Part shown: positions 8,728 to 17,308 of the stretch, piece by piece
How the letters are laid out: each line of letters starts with the position of its first letter
Position numbering within the stretch: the first letter of the stretch is position 1
NCBI RefSeq assembly: GCF_018704125.1
Contig: NZ_JAGTIS010000005.1
Coordinates: forward strand, 288,578 to 352,577
DNA: 64,000 nucleotides
Reading direction: 5' to 3'
DNA from: Metapseudomonas boanensis
GTDB taxonomy: Bacteria; Pseudomonadota; Gammaproteobacteria; Pseudomonadales; Pseudomonadaceae
Translations under genes and position numbers: made by a program
The notes under the pieces: model-generated
Databases searched by the model: none
The model's input: the letters and a program-made list of their open reading frames with translations, nothing else
Told to the model about the DNA's origin: nothing

Positions 8728-9891
8728 ATGAAAAACACCCTGAACCTTGCGATGCTCGGGGCCGCACTGGCCTCTTCCCTCCCCGCCCTGGCACAGGACC
8801 CTGTGCGCATCGGTTTCATCACCACGCTGTCGACACCCGCCGGCTACCTCGGCGAGGACGCCCGCGACGCTTTCCGCCTGGCCATGGAGCAGGAAGACGG
8901 CAAGCTCGGTGGCGTGCCGGTGGAGCTGGTGGTAGAAGACGATGGGCTGCAGCCCGCCCGCGGCAAGCAGATCATCGACCGCATGAGCCTGGACGGCATC
9001 TCGCTCTACACCGGCGTGATGTTCTCCAACGTGCTGGCCGCCGTGGTGAACGGCGCCACCAAAGGCGACAGTTTCTACATCAGCACCAACGCCGCACCGT
9101 CCAACCTCGCCGGCGCGCAGTGCAAGCCCAACTACTTCGCCGCCTCCTACCAGAACGACGTACCCCACGAGATGGCCGGCGTCGCCGCCAACGACCTGGG
9201 CTACAAGAAGATGGTCATTCTCGCCCCCAACTACCAGGCTGGTCGCGATGCGCTCGCCGGCTTCAAGCGCACCTACAAGGGTGAAGTCACCGAGATCTAC
9301 ACCAAGCTCAACCAGCTGGACTTTTCCGTCGAACTGGCCCGCGTACGCGCCCTGGCACCAGACGCCGTATTCCAGTTCCACCCGGGCGGCGCCGGCATCA
9401 ACTTCGCCAAACAATACGGCAGCGCGGGCCTCGGCAAGAGCATCCCGATGGTGGTGCCGATCTTCTCCATGGATGAGCGCATGCTCAGCGCCACCGGTAA
9501 CGTGGCCGAAGGCGTGAACGTGGTCAGCGGCTGGAACCCCAAGGCCGACGCTCCGGCCAACCAGGCCTTCATCAAGGCCTTTACCGAGAAGTACAACCGC
9601 GCGCCCACCGTCTACGCCGCCCAGGGCTACGACACCGCACGGCTGATCGGCTCGGCGCTCAAGGCCACCAACGGCAACCTCAAGGATGCGGACGCCTTCC
9701 GCGCAGCCCTGCGCGAGGCGCGCTTCGACTCGGTACGTGGTGACTTCCGCTTCGGCAGCAACCAGCACGCGGTGATTGACTGGCACCTGCTCAAGGTCCA
9801 GGCCGGCGCCGACGGCAAGCTCACCGAAGTCCCGGTGAAGACCATCGCCAAGGCCCAGGTGGACAGCTACGCCGCCCAGTGCGCGCTGTAA
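8728..9891 (+). CDS. ABC importer periplasmic binding protein, LivJ/Peripla_BP_6 type
   Basis: 387 residues with a signal peptide of about 22 residues (cut after LPALAQ), so periplasmic. The mature protein starts DPVRIGFITTLSTPAGYLGED, the usual opening of type I branched-chain amino acid or amide binding proteins. YAAQGYDTARLIGSALK near the C-terminus is also conserved in this family. It leads a five-gene importer set right after antABC and before an OprD porin. Homologous systems often bind aromatic acids, so anthranilate or a related aromatic is the likely ligand; this is inference. Ribosome site AAGGCGG. Confidence 0.88.
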   Translation: MKNTLNLAMLGAALASSLPALAQDPVRIGFITTLSTPAGYLGEDARDAFRLAMEQEDGKLGGVPVELVVEDDGLQPARGKQIIDRMSLDGISLYTGVMFSNVLAAVVNGATKGDSFYISTNAAPSNLAGAQCKPNYFAASYQNDVPHEMAGVAANDLGYKKMVILAPNYQAGRDALAGFKRTYKGEVTEIYTKLNQLDFSVELARVRALAPDAVFQFHPGGAGINFAKQYGSAGLGKSIPMVVPIFSMDERMLSATGNVAEGVNVVSGWNPKADAPANQAFIKAFTEKYNRAPTVYAAQGYDTARLIGSALKATNGNLKDADAFRAALREARFDSVRGDFRFGSNQHAVIDWHLLKVQAGADGKLTEVPVKTIAKAQVDSYAAQCAL

Positions 9892-9912
9892 CCCTCCGCT
9901 GATGTCCCCTCG

Positions 9913-9937
9913 CCTGCCGCCCCCCTCCGGCGGCGGG
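9913..9937 (+). other. intercistronic hairpin after the binding-protein gene
   Basis: CCTGCCGCC at 9913-9921 pairs with GGCGGCGGG at 9929-9937 around a short loop, with no T run. Such stems after binding-protein genes commonly protect the upstream mRNA, so that the binding protein is made in excess of the permease. Confidence 0.5.
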
Positions 9938-9957
9938 CCCCGCGTAGGACCTTTGCC

Positions 9958-10869
9958 ATGCTGTTGCTCGAACAACTTCTCAATGGCCTGCAATACAGCG
10001 CCTTGCTGTTTCTGCTTGCCTCCGGCCTGACGCTGATCTTCGGCATCATGGGCGTCATCAACCTGGCCCACGGCGCCTTCTACATGGTCGGTGCCTTCTG
10101 TGCGGCCTACACCGCGATTGCTACGGGCTCCTTCTGGCTCGGCGGCCTGGCCGCGCTGGCCGGCGCCGCGCTCTATGGGCTGGTGATCGAAACCGGCATC
10201 ATCCGCCGTCTCTACAACCGCGACCACCTGGACCAGGTGCTGGCCACACTCGCCGTGGTGTTTTTCACCAACGAACTGGTCACCCTGGTGTTCGGCCGCA
10301 GCCCGCCGGCCATGCCGACGCCCGACTGGTACAACGCCTTCGTCGAGGTACTGCCAGGGCTGATGTACCCGGTCAGCCGCCTGCTGTTCATCGCCGCCGG
10401 CCTGCTGGTCGCCCTCGGCATGTGGCTGCTGATCAACCACACCCGCCTGGGGATGCTGATCCGCGCGGGGGCCGACGATCACGAGATGGTGGGTGCCCTT
10501 GGCGTGAACATCTCGCGCCTCTACACCCTGGTGTTCGTCTTCGGCTGCGTGCTCTGCGGCCTCGCCGGCTTCATGGCCGCCCCACTGCTGTCGGTGGAGA
10601 TCGGCATGGGCGAGAAAGTACTGATCACCACCTTCGTGGTGATTGTCGTCGGCGGCGTCGGCTCGGTCCGCGGCGCGCTGGTCGGCGCCCTGTTGATCGG
10701 CATGGTCGACAGCCTGGGCCGCGCCTATATCCCGCCGCTGCTCGACCAACTGCTGCCCGCCGAGGTCAGTGGCGCCCTGAGCGCCGGACTGATTTCCGCG
10801 AGCGCCTACATCGTCATGGCCCTGGTGCTGCTGGTGTGTCCGCGCGGCTTGCTGCCGGCGCGTGCCTGA
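9958..10869 (+). CDS. ABC importer inner-membrane permease, LivH type
   Basis: 303 residues with about eight membrane segments. The motif GLTLIFGIMGVINLAHGAFYMVG (residues 23-45) and the loop RAGADDHEMVGALGVNISRLY are diagnostic of LivH permeases. The domain after it (GVGSVRGALVGALLIG) is the coupling region that contacts the ATPases. Second gene of the importer; the ribosome site is AGGACC. It forms the membrane channel with the LivM-type partner that begins 10 bp later. Confidence 0.92.
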   Translation: MLLLEQLLNGLQYSALLFLLASGLTLIFGIMGVINLAHGAFYMVGAFCAAYTAIATGSFWLGGLAALAGAALYGLVIETGIIRRLYNRDHLDQVLATLAVVFFTNELVTLVFGRSPPAMPTPDWYNAFVEVLPGLMYPVSRLLFIAAGLLVALGMWLLINHTRLGMLIRAGADDHEMVGALGVNISRLYTLVFVFGCVLCGLAGFMAAPLLSVEIGMGEKVLITTFVVIVVGGVGSVRGALVGALLIGMVDSLGRAYIPPLLDQLLPAEVSGALSAGLISASAYIVMALVLLVCPRGLLPARA

Positions 10870-10879
10870 GGAGAATCCC

Positions 10880-11899
10880 ATGTCCCGTCGACTGCTTATC
10901 GACCTGGCCTGCCTGGCCACCTTCGCGCTGCTGCCACTGCTGGCGGCACTGCTGGATGAACCCTTCCTGGTCAGCCTGTTCACCCGCCTGGCCATCTATG
11001 GCATGGCCGCCGCCAGCCTGGACCTGCTGATCGGCTATGGCGCCATGGTCAGTTTCGGCCACGCGGCCTTCTTCGGCCTCGGCGGCTACGTGGTCGGCAT
11101 CATCGCCTTCCACACCTCGCAGATGATGCCGCTGTGGGGCTGGGAGGGCAGCAACAGCGCCTTGCTGGTCTGGCCGCTGGCGTTGCTGCTGTGCGCCCTG
11201 CTTGGCCTGGTCATGGGCTACCTGTCGCTGCGCACCAGCGGCGTGCAGTTCATCATGATCACCCTGGCGTTCAGCCAGATGCTCTATTTCATCCTCGGAT
11301 CCCTGTCCCTCTACGGCGGCGACGACGGCATCCTGATGAACGAGCGCAACAGCCTGCCAGGTCTGGATATGAACAACCCGACGCAGTTCTACTACCTGTG
11401 CGTGGGCCTGCTGGTGGCCTGGCTGCTGTTCTGCCGCCGACTGGTGGCCTCGCGCTTCGGCTTCGTCCTGCGCGGGCTCAAGCAGAGCGAGCGACGCACC
11501 GTCAGCCTGGGCCTCAAGCCTTTGCGCTACCGCCTCACCGCCTTCGTCATCGCCGGCCTCGGCGCTGGCCTGGCCGGTGTGCTCTGGGCCAACTACGCGC
11601 TGTTCGTCAGCCCCGACATGGGTGCCTGGCAGAAATCCGGCGAGCTGATGGCCATGGTCATCCTCGGCGGCGTCGGCACTCTGCTCGGCCCGGTGCTGGG
11701 CGCAGCCGTCTACCTCGGCCTGGAGCAACTGCTGAGCCTGTGGACCGAGCACTGGATGCTGATCTTCGGCCCGCTGCTGCTGGCCGTGGTGCTGTTCGGC
11801 CGCAAGGGCGTCTACGGCTTCCTGCTGGCTGGCGCCAAGCCGCGCAAACCGGCCACCAAGGCCGCCTCGGTCGCCACCACCCGCGAGGTGCACCCATGA
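10880..11899 (+). CDS. ABC importer inner-membrane permease, LivM type
   Basis: 339 residues, with conserved LivM blocks DLLIGYGAMVSFGHAAFFGLG, LSLRTSGVQFIMITLAFSQM and GVGTLLGPVLGAAVYLGLEQ. The start at 10880 follows GAGGAG; the frame is open further upstream but has no better start. The stop overlaps the next start as ATGA. It pairs with the LivH-type permease to form the transmembrane path. Confidence 0.92.
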   Translation: MSRRLLIDLACLATFALLPLLAALLDEPFLVSLFTRLAIYGMAAASLDLLIGYGAMVSFGHAAFFGLGGYVVGIIAFHTSQMMPLWGWEGSNSALLVWPLALLLCALLGLVMGYLSLRTSGVQFIMITLAFSQMLYFILGSLSLYGGDDGILMNERNSLPGLDMNNPTQFYYLCVGLLVAWLLFCRRLVASRFGFVLRGLKQSERRTVSLGLKPLRYRLTAFVIAGLGAGLAGVLWANYALFVSPDMGAWQKSGELMAMVILGGVGTLLGPVLGAAVYLGLEQLLSLWTEHWMLIFGPLLLAVVLFGRKGVYGFLLAGAKPRKPATKAASVATTREVHP

Positions 11900-12645
11900 G
11901 CGCACAACTGTCGATCCGCGGCCTGGAGAAGGCCTTCGGCGCAGTGAAAGCCACCAACGGCGCCAACCTGGAACTGGCTGCCGGCGAGCTGCACGCCATC
12001 ATCGGCCCCAACGGCGCCGGCAAGTCCACGCTGATCTCGCAGATCGCCGGGGAAATCCGCCCGGACAAGGGGCAGATCCTCTTCGCCGGGCAGGACATCA
12101 CCGACATCCCCGCCCACGAGCGGCCGCGCCTGGGCCTGGCCCGCTCCTTCCAGGTCAGCCAGCTGTACCCGGATTTCAGCCTGCTGGAGAACCTCGCCCT
12201 GGCCATCGCCGCCCGCGAGGGCCGGACCTTTGGTATGTGGAACCCGCTCAGCCGCGACCAACGCCTGATGCAGCCGGCACGCGGCTATCTGCAGCGGGTC
12301 GGCCTCGGCCACCGTGCCGAAGACCTGGTGAGCGAGCTGTCCCACGGCGAACGCCGTCAGTTGGAACTGGCCTTGGCGCTGGCCCAGGAAGCCTCGGTGC
12401 TGCTGCTCGACGAACCCATGGCCGGCATGGGTGCGGAGGAGTCCGCGCGCATGACCGAACTGCTGCAGGAGCTCAAGGGCCGCTACGCGATCCTGCTGGT
12501 GGAGCATGACATGGATGCAGTGTTCGCCCTGGCCGACCGCATCACCGTGCTCGTCTACGGCCAGACCATCCTCACCGGCACGGTCGATGAGGTCCGCAAC
12601 AATGCGCAGGTCCGCGCCGCCTATCTGGGGGAAGAACATGCTTGA
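11896..12645 (+). CDS. ABC importer ATPase, LivG type
   Basis: 249 residues. Walker A is GPNGAGKST, the signature is LSHGERRQLELAL (SHGE instead of SGGQ, normal for LivG), and Walker B is VLLLDEPMAGM followed by the switch VEHDMDAV. These show a cytoplasmic ATPase powering uptake. It starts in the ATGA overlap with the LivM gene and overlaps the LivF gene by 8 bp. Confidence 0.93.
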   Translation: MSAQLSIRGLEKAFGAVKATNGANLELAAGELHAIIGPNGAGKSTLISQIAGEIRPDKGQILFAGQDITDIPAHERPRLGLARSFQVSQLYPDFSLLENLALAIAAREGRTFGMWNPLSRDQRLMQPARGYLQRVGLGHRAEDLVSELSHGERRQLELALALAQEASVLLLDEPMAGMGAEESARMTELLQELKGRYAILLVEHDMDAVFALADRITVLVYGQTILTGTVDEVRNNAQVRAAYLGEEHA

Positions 12646-13333
12646 AGTCAGTGGATTGCAGGCCGGTTACGGCCTGAGCCAGGTGCTGTTCGACATGCAC
12701 CTGAGGATCGAACAGGGCCAGGTGGTATCGCTGATCGGCCGCAACGGCATGGGCAAGACGACCACGGTCAAATCCATCATGGGCCTGCTCAAACCCAACG
12801 CCGGCAGCATCCGCATCCATGGCCAGGAAATGCGCGGTGCCACTCCCTACCGCATCGCCCAGGCCGGCCTAGGCCTGGTGCCTGAAGGCCGCCGCGCGTT
12901 CGGCACCCTCAGCGTGCGCGAGAACCTGCTGGCCACGGCCAGCCGAGGCAACGCCGGCAAGTGGGACCTGGCGCGCATCTACCAGCTGTTCCCACGCTTG
13001 GAAGAGCGCCAGGACCAGCTGTCCAGGACCCTCTCCGGTGGCGAGCAGCAGATGCTGGTGGTCGGCCGCGCGCTGATGACCAACCCGCAGTTGCTGATCC
13101 TCGACGAGGCCACCGAAGGCCTGGCGCCGATCATCCGCGAGACCATCTGGAACTGTCTGGCCACCCTCAAGGCCGAGGGCGAGACCATTCTGGTGATCGA
13201 CAAGAACCTCAAGGAAATGGCGCGCGTGGTGGACCGCCACCACATCATCGAGAAAGGCCGCCAGGTCTGGCAGGGCACGCCGGACGAACTGGCCGCGGAA
13301 CCTGCGCTGTCGCACCGCTACCTGGGCGTCTGA
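12638..13333 (+). CDS. ABC importer ATPase, LivF type
   Basis: 231 residues. Walker A is GRNGMGKTT, the signature LSGGEQQML and Walker B LLILDEATEGLAP, which is the LivF hallmark. The start MLEVSGLQAGYG at 12638 lies inside the end of the LivG gene, in a tight translational overlap. Last of the five importer genes. A GC-rich stem without a T run (about 13353-13380) follows before the porin gene. Confidence 0.93.
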   Translation: MLEVSGLQAGYGLSQVLFDMHLRIEQGQVVSLIGRNGMGKTTTVKSIMGLLKPNAGSIRIHGQEMRGATPYRIAQAGLGLVPEGRRAFGTLSVRENLLATASRGNAGKWDLARIYQLFPRLEERQDQLSRTLSGGEQQMLVVGRALMTNPQLLILDEATEGLAPIIRETIWNCLATLKAEGETILVIDKNLKEMARVVDRHHIIEKGRQVWQGTPDELAAEPALSHRYLGV

Positions 13334-13459
13334 CCGCCGCCCGTTCCGCCCGACCCGGGGAGGAAGCGGGCCGGGCGGCCCACCGTCCCGTCACTGACCA
13401 TTGCCACCGGCCACGCGTCCGGCGGCGGGCCTGCGGCTGGGCGTTCATCTCAAAACCAG

Positions 13460-13467
13460 AAAAAGAA
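13460..13467 (+). promoter_or_regulatory. AAAAAGAA motif at the porin ribosome site (candidate Hfq/Crc site)
   Basis: AAAAAGAA fits AANAANAA and lies directly before the AGAAGAG ribosome site of the OprD-type porin gene. A Hfq/Crc complex there could block translation when preferred carbon sources are present. Inferred from the motif alone. Confidence 0.3.
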
Positions 13468-13477
13468 GAGCCTTGCG

Positions 13478-14734
13478 ATGACGTACAACACCCGACTGTT
13501 CCCGCTCATGCTGTGCACCACCCTTCCCCTGTCCGCCGTCGCGGCCGAGGGTGGGTTCTTCGAAGACTCCAGCGCGACCCTGCAGGCGCGCAATTACTAC
13601 TTCAGCCGCGATTACTCGGACATCGTCGGCCCCAGCAAGCAGTCCAAGGCCGAGGAGTGGGGCCAAGGCTTCATCCTCAATTTCAAGTCCGGCTACACGC
13701 CGGGCACCATCGGCCTTGGCGTCGATGCCATCGGCATGCTCGGCCTGAAACTCGACAGCAGCCCCGACCGGGTCAACACCGGCCTGCTGCCCGTGCAGGA
13801 CGACGGCCGTGCCGCCGATGACTACAGTCGTGTGGGCGCCGCCGTGAAGGCGCGGTTGTCGAAGACCGAGCTGAAGGTCGGCGAACTGCAACCCAACCTG
13901 CCGGTGCTGAGTTTCAGCGACATCCGCCTGCTGCCACCCACCTACCAGGGCGCCAGCGTCATCTCCAATGAAATCGCAGGGCTGACCCTGCAAGCAGGCC
14001 ACCTGGTCTCCACCAGCCTGCGCAACGAGGCCGGCGACGACAAGATGCAGGCCATCGTCGGTTACCAGCCCCAGCGCCAGGGCACCAGCGATGCCTTCAA
14101 CTACGCCGGCGCGGATTACGCCTTCAACGCCAACCGCACCACGGTCGGTGCCTGGTACGCACAACTGGAGGACATCTACAACCAGCGCCTGATCAGCCTC
14201 AAGCACAGCGAAGCCGTCGGCGACTGGGTGCTGGGTGCCAACCTCGGCTTCTACGACTCGGCCGAAGACGGCAAGCAGCTGATCGGCGAACTGGACAACC
14301 AGGCCTTCTACTCGCTGTTCTCGGCCAAGCGCGGCGGGCACACCTTCTTCGTCGGTTACCAGGGCATGTTCGGCGGCCAGGGCTTCCCGCGGGTGTTCGC
14401 CAACGTCACCCCGCTGGGTAACGAAGTGCCCACCTACGAGTTCGCCTCGGCCGACGAGCGCTCCTGGCAGGTCCGCCACGACTATGACTTCGCCGCCTTC
14501 GGTCTCCCCGGCCTGACCACCACCCTGCGCTATATCACGGGCGACAACGTCGACACCGGCAAAGGCTTCGAAGGCCAGGACTGGGAGCGCGACCTGGACA
14601 TCGGCTACGTGTTCCAGAGCGGTGCCCTCAAAGGGCTGGGCGTGCGCGTGCGTAACGTCACTGCGCGCTCCAACTACCGCACCGACATCAACGAAAACCG
14701 CCTGATCCTCAATTACACATTGGCACTGTTCTAG
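13478..14734 (+). CDS. OprD-family outer-membrane porin
   Basis: 418 residues with a signal peptide of about 22 residues. Typical OprD signatures are [14 protein letters not shown] after the cleavage site, [31 protein letters not shown], and a final strand ending [14 protein letters not shown] with the C-terminal Phe that outer-membrane barrels need. OprD channels in pseudomonads take up carboxylates and basic amino acids. Its place after the aromatic importer suggests the outer-membrane entry for the same substrate, such as anthranilate. The exact subgroup (OccD or OccK) cannot be fixed by eye. Confidence 0.92.
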   Translation: MTYNTRLFPLMLCTTLPLSAVAAEGGFFEDSSATLQARNYYFSRDYSDIVGPSKQSKAEEWGQGFILNFKSGYTPGTIGLGVDAIGMLGLKLDSSPDRVNTGLLPVQDDGRAADDYSRVGAAVKARLSKTELKVGELQPNLPVLSFSDIRLLPPTYQGASVISNEIAGLTLQAGHLVSTSLRNEAGDDKMQAIVGYQPQRQGTSDAFNYAGADYAFNANRTTVGAWYAQLEDIYNQRLISLKHSEAVGDWVLGANLGFYDSAEDGKQLIGELDNQAFYSLFSAKRGGHTFFVGYQGMFGGQGFPRVFANVTPLGNEVPTYEFASADERSWQVRHDYDFAAFGLPGLTTTLRYITGDNVDTGKGFEGQDWERDLDIGYVFQSGALKGLGVRVRNVTARSNYRTDINENRLILNYTLALF

Positions 14735-14772
14735 GACCGCGTGCCGCCGCCCGGCCACGGCACGGCCTGCTC

Positions 14773-14808
14773 CACCCGTGGGGTCGAACGAATTCGCCCC
14801 CACGGGTG
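14773..14808. repeat. inverted repeat, possible terminator-like hairpin
   Basis: CACCCGTGGGG at the left pairs with CCCCCACGGGTG at the right around TCGAACGAATTCG. It belongs to the GCGAATTC-type repeats and separates the porin from the chemoreceptor gene. Confidence 0.6.
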
Positions 14809-14844
14809 TCCCGCCCATAGTCCCTGCCCGACAAGGAAATCCCC

Positions 14845-15708
14845 ATGCCCCGAAAACCCCTGGCTGCCTTTATGCTCTGCCTCGGCGGCCTGTTCATGCT
14901 CGCCGCCTGGCTGCTGGCCAGCCCCTGGCCGCTGGCGCTGGCCATCGCCTGCACCTCCTGCGGAGGGCTGCTCTACCACCGCCTCCCCGCCCAGGTAATC
15001 GAGATACCGGTTATCCAGCCAGCCCCGGAGGCGCTACCCGCACCACCACCCCCTGTGGATCTCCCCGTGGCGCAGGCGCTCGCCCTGCCCCTCGAACAAC
15101 TCCTCTCCCGTCTGGCCGAACTCAGCGGCGCTATCGCCGACAGCGAGGCGGACATGCAGCAGGCCAACACACTGGCCCGCCAGGCCGGTGAGAGCCTCAA
15201 GCTCTCCACCCAGAGCATCGAGGACTCGAAGACCTCGATCAGCGAGCTCGCTGACTACATGGGCCACATCACCGAGGTGTTCAATGACCTGAGCGACCAG
15301 TCGCAGCGCATCGGCTCCATCGTCGGCAGCATCCAGGAGATTGCCAAGCAGACCAACCTGCTGGCCCTCAATGCGGCCATCGAGGCTGCACGTGCCGGTG
15401 AACAAGGTCGCGGATTTGCCGTGGTGGCTGATGAGGTACGCCAGCTGGCGCGTCGCGCGAATGAGGCCAGCGAACAGATCCGGCAGATCGTCGGCGGCCT
15501 TCAGACAGCATCAGAAGATGCGCGCACCGGACTGCGGCAGGTAGACGGCTCGACGCGGGCCGGCCTGGACAAGTCCGACCTGGCGCTGCAGGCGTTGGTT
15601 GAAATGAAGACCGTCGCAACCGCGCGTTACGAGATCGTCCAGCGCATTATGCTGCGCCTCGATGAGAAGCAGCGGATCACCGGGCAGTTGAGGGAGCTGC
15701 TGGACTGA
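14845..15708 (+). CDS. miniature methyl-accepting chemotaxis protein without a periplasmic sensor
   Basis: 287 residues. Two hydrophobic segments (about residues 7-25 and 27-44) form a membrane hairpin with almost no periplasmic loop. A proline-rich linker follows (about 53-74), then a coiled signalling domain. The hairpin tip [18 protein letters not shown] is at about 169-186, followed by the typical [10 protein letters not shown]. There is no HAMP and no ligand domain, and the signalling bundle is short. It is not clear whether it senses anything itself. The location among aromatic uptake genes suggests a role in taxis to aromatics or energy taxis. Confidence 0.82.
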   Translation: MPRKPLAAFMLCLGGLFMLAAWLLASPWPLALAIACTSCGGLLYHRLPAQVIEIPVIQPAPEALPAPPPPVDLPVAQALALPLEQLLSRLAELSGAIADSEADMQQANTLARQAGESLKLSTQSIEDSKTSISELADYMGHITEVFNDLSDQSQRIGSIVGSIQEIAKQTNLLALNAAIEAARAGEQGRGFAVVADEVRQLARRANEASEQIRQIVGGLQTASEDARTGLRQVDGSTRAGLDKSDLALQALVEMKTVATARYEIVQRIMLRLDEKQRITGQLRELLD

Positions 15709-15762
15709 ATCGACGATGCCCGCGGCACCTGACTTTGCCAAGGGGCTGCTTTTACTGTGGGG

Positions 15763-15949
15763 GGCGAATTCATTGGCTCTGTCGGCGTTAGCTGTTGCTA
15801 GCCATCGACGGTCGGGCTGAGAGCCCTGTAGGAGCGAGGGGGACGCCGAGCTCTTGCTCGCGAAATGCGCCCGTTCGCCAGCAAGCTGGCTCCTACCAGG
15901 GAGCCAGCCAGTGACAACACTTAACTGGGACAGAGCCAATTCATTCGCC
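15763..15949. mobile_element. MITE-like element with 21-bp imperfect terminal inverted repeats
   Basis: The left end GGCGAATTCATTGGCTCTGTC (15763-15783) and the inverted right end GGCGAATGAATTGGCTCTGTC (complement of 15929-15949) differ at two positions. The 187-bp interior carries no gene, contains a REP pair (15828-15896) and shares about 100 bp with 2621-2720. No target duplication was evident. It could also be a composite of repeat families. Confidence 0.45.
15828..15896. repeat. REP pair, left unit interrupted
   Basis: The left unit reads GTAGGAGCGAG, then about 14 extra bases (GGGGACGCCGAGCT), then CTTGCTCGCGAA. The right unit is a normal TTCGCCAGCAAGCTGGCTCC form ending at 15896. The same insertion occurs in the left repeat at 2684-2720. 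Confidence 0.75.
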
Positions 15950-16039
15950 AAGGGCAGCGCAGCTGGCCCCCACGAGGCCGGATGGCAGACCTGCGGCCTG
16001 CTCAGCGATTGAAATCGCCCCCACAGCAAATCCCGCCAC

Positions 16040-16903
16040 TTACAACCCCATCAGCTCGATTGCCGCCTGGTACAGCGGCGTACCCGCCTGCCCCAGCTCC
16101 AGCACCACATCGAAGTGATTCTTGCCCGGCGTCGCGACGAGATGGCCGGGCAGCCCCTGGCTGGTCCAGGCAGCCAGGTACTCCTCCGACTGCCGGGCAA
16201 ACTCCTCGGTCTCCAGCGCACCGTAGCTCACCACCAGCTCACCGCCTTCGGCAGGCAACTGGAAGGCCGGGCTGTTACGGATCGCCGCGGCTTCGTCGAG
16301 GTTCATCCAGCCATTGATATGGGTCAGCAGCAGCGGCCGCAGATCGAACAGGCCGCTGATGGGCAGCGCCCCCCGCAGCACCGTCGCCGGTACGCCGTAT
16401 TCAGTCTGCCAGCCGCCGGCCAGCAACATACCCGCCAGGTGTCCGCCCGCAGAGCTGCCGCTGGCGTAGAGGTGCTGCGGATCGCCGCCGAACTCACCGA
16501 TGTGCAGGTAGAGCCAGGCGAGTGCCCGACGGGCCTGGTCGACGATATGGTCCAGCGTCACTGTCGGCGCCAGGTCGTAGTCCAGCACCACCACGCAGGC
16601 TCCCGCCGCCGTCAGCGCCGGCGCCATGAAAGCGGAGTCGGCCTTGGACAGGGCACGCCAGTAACCACCATGGATGAACAGCAGCACCGGCGCGTCGGGG
16701 CGGCTGGCGGGGAAGATATCCAGCCGCTCACCGGCTCCCGGCCCATAGGCCACATCCTTGAAGCAGGGCAGGCTGGCGTGGGCCGCGTCACTGAGCGCAC
16801 GGTACTGGCGCGGATACTGGTCGAAGTCATCGACACTGGCGCGGGCGTTGTATTGAACGTCGAAGTAGGCGGCCAGATCGGCTAGGGTGGTCGGGGCGGT
16901 CAT
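16040..16903 (-). CDS. alpha/beta hydrolase, arylformamidase (kynurenine formamidase)-like
   Basis: 287 residues, soluble. The oxyanion motif is LFIHGGYW (about residues 74-81). The nucleophile elbow is ASGSSAGGHLAG, and FDLRP and NHFDVV near the C-terminus are candidate acid and His members of the triad. The HGGYW plus GxSAGGH set is typical of the eukaryotic-type kynurenine formamidase/esterase-lipase group. That enzyme turns N-formylkynurenine into kynurenine, upstream of anthranilate, which would fit antABC. However, no kynA or kynU is in the window, so another ester or formamide is possible. The start follows CAGGAGC. Confidence 0.72.
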   Translation of the reverse strand: MTAPTTLADLAAYFDVQYNARASVDDFDQYPRQYRALSDAAHASLPCFKDVAYGPGAGERLDIFPASRPDAPVLLFIHGGYWRALSKADSAFMAPALTAAGACVVVLDYDLAPTVTLDHIVDQARRALAWLYLHIGEFGGDPQHLYASGSSAGGHLAGMLLAGGWQTEYGVPATVLRGALPISGLFDLRPLLLTHINGWMNLDEAAAIRNSPAFQLPAEGGELVVSYGALETEEFARQSEEYLAAWTSQGLPGHLVATPGKNHFDVVLELGQAGTPLYQAAIELMGL

Positions 16904-17237
16904 GGAATGCTCCTGGTTAGGTCCAACCGATTAGGCGGCAGCCAGCGAATGTCCGAAATCCTGATAGTTGGGGATGGCTATCCAGCTAGTTCGTGTGGAA
17001 GGGCCTGCGGGGGACGGCCACTGTAGGGGCAAATTCATTCGCAACGGCGTGTCACTTCAAGTCCCTGCATGGCCCACTTTCCCTCATCCGAACGCGGCCC
17101 GACCCTGCCCCTCTCCCGGTGGGAGGGGTGACTCTCGCTGGAAAACTTGAAGCAACCCATCCTGCACGGACAGCCCCCTCTCCCCTGGGGAGAGGGTTGG
17201 GGTGAGGGAAGCCCGCCCGAACACTAATCCCGCCCAC
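16904..17237. other. gene-free stretch with GC-rich repeats
   Basis: About 330 bp between the hydrolase and the catA terminator, with no gene seen. It has a GGGGCAAATTCATTCGC half repeat near 17027. It also has paired CCCTCTCCC/GGGAGAGGG-type sequences at about 17100-17125 and 17170-17210 that form strong stems, a common pseudomonad intergenic repeat. Confidence 0.6.
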
Positions 17238-17263
17238 AAAAAAGCCGACCCGAAGGCCGGCTC
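17238..17263 (-). terminator. Rho-independent terminator of the catBCA operon
   Basis: On the minus strand GAGCCGGCC, loop TTCG, GGTCGGC, then six T: a textbook stem with a U run 45 bp after the catA stop. A second stem, ACGGGGGAGGC with its partner, lies between it and catA (about 17273-17295). Confidence 0.88.
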
Positions 17264-17308
17264 AAGGAGCAGACGGGGGAACCAGCCTCCCCCGTCGGTC
17301 AACTCAAC

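Noticed and set aside
8683..10995. A 770-codon open frame antisense to the binding protein and LivH-type permease genes
   Set aside because: It mirrors strong codon bias of real genes in high-GC DNA. It has no ribosome site, is rich in Gln/His/Gly runs and resembles no protein.
17090..17212. CCCTCTCCC/GGGAGAGGG stems as terminators
   Set aside because: They are a common dispersed repeat without T runs, and the real catA terminator lies at 17238-17263.
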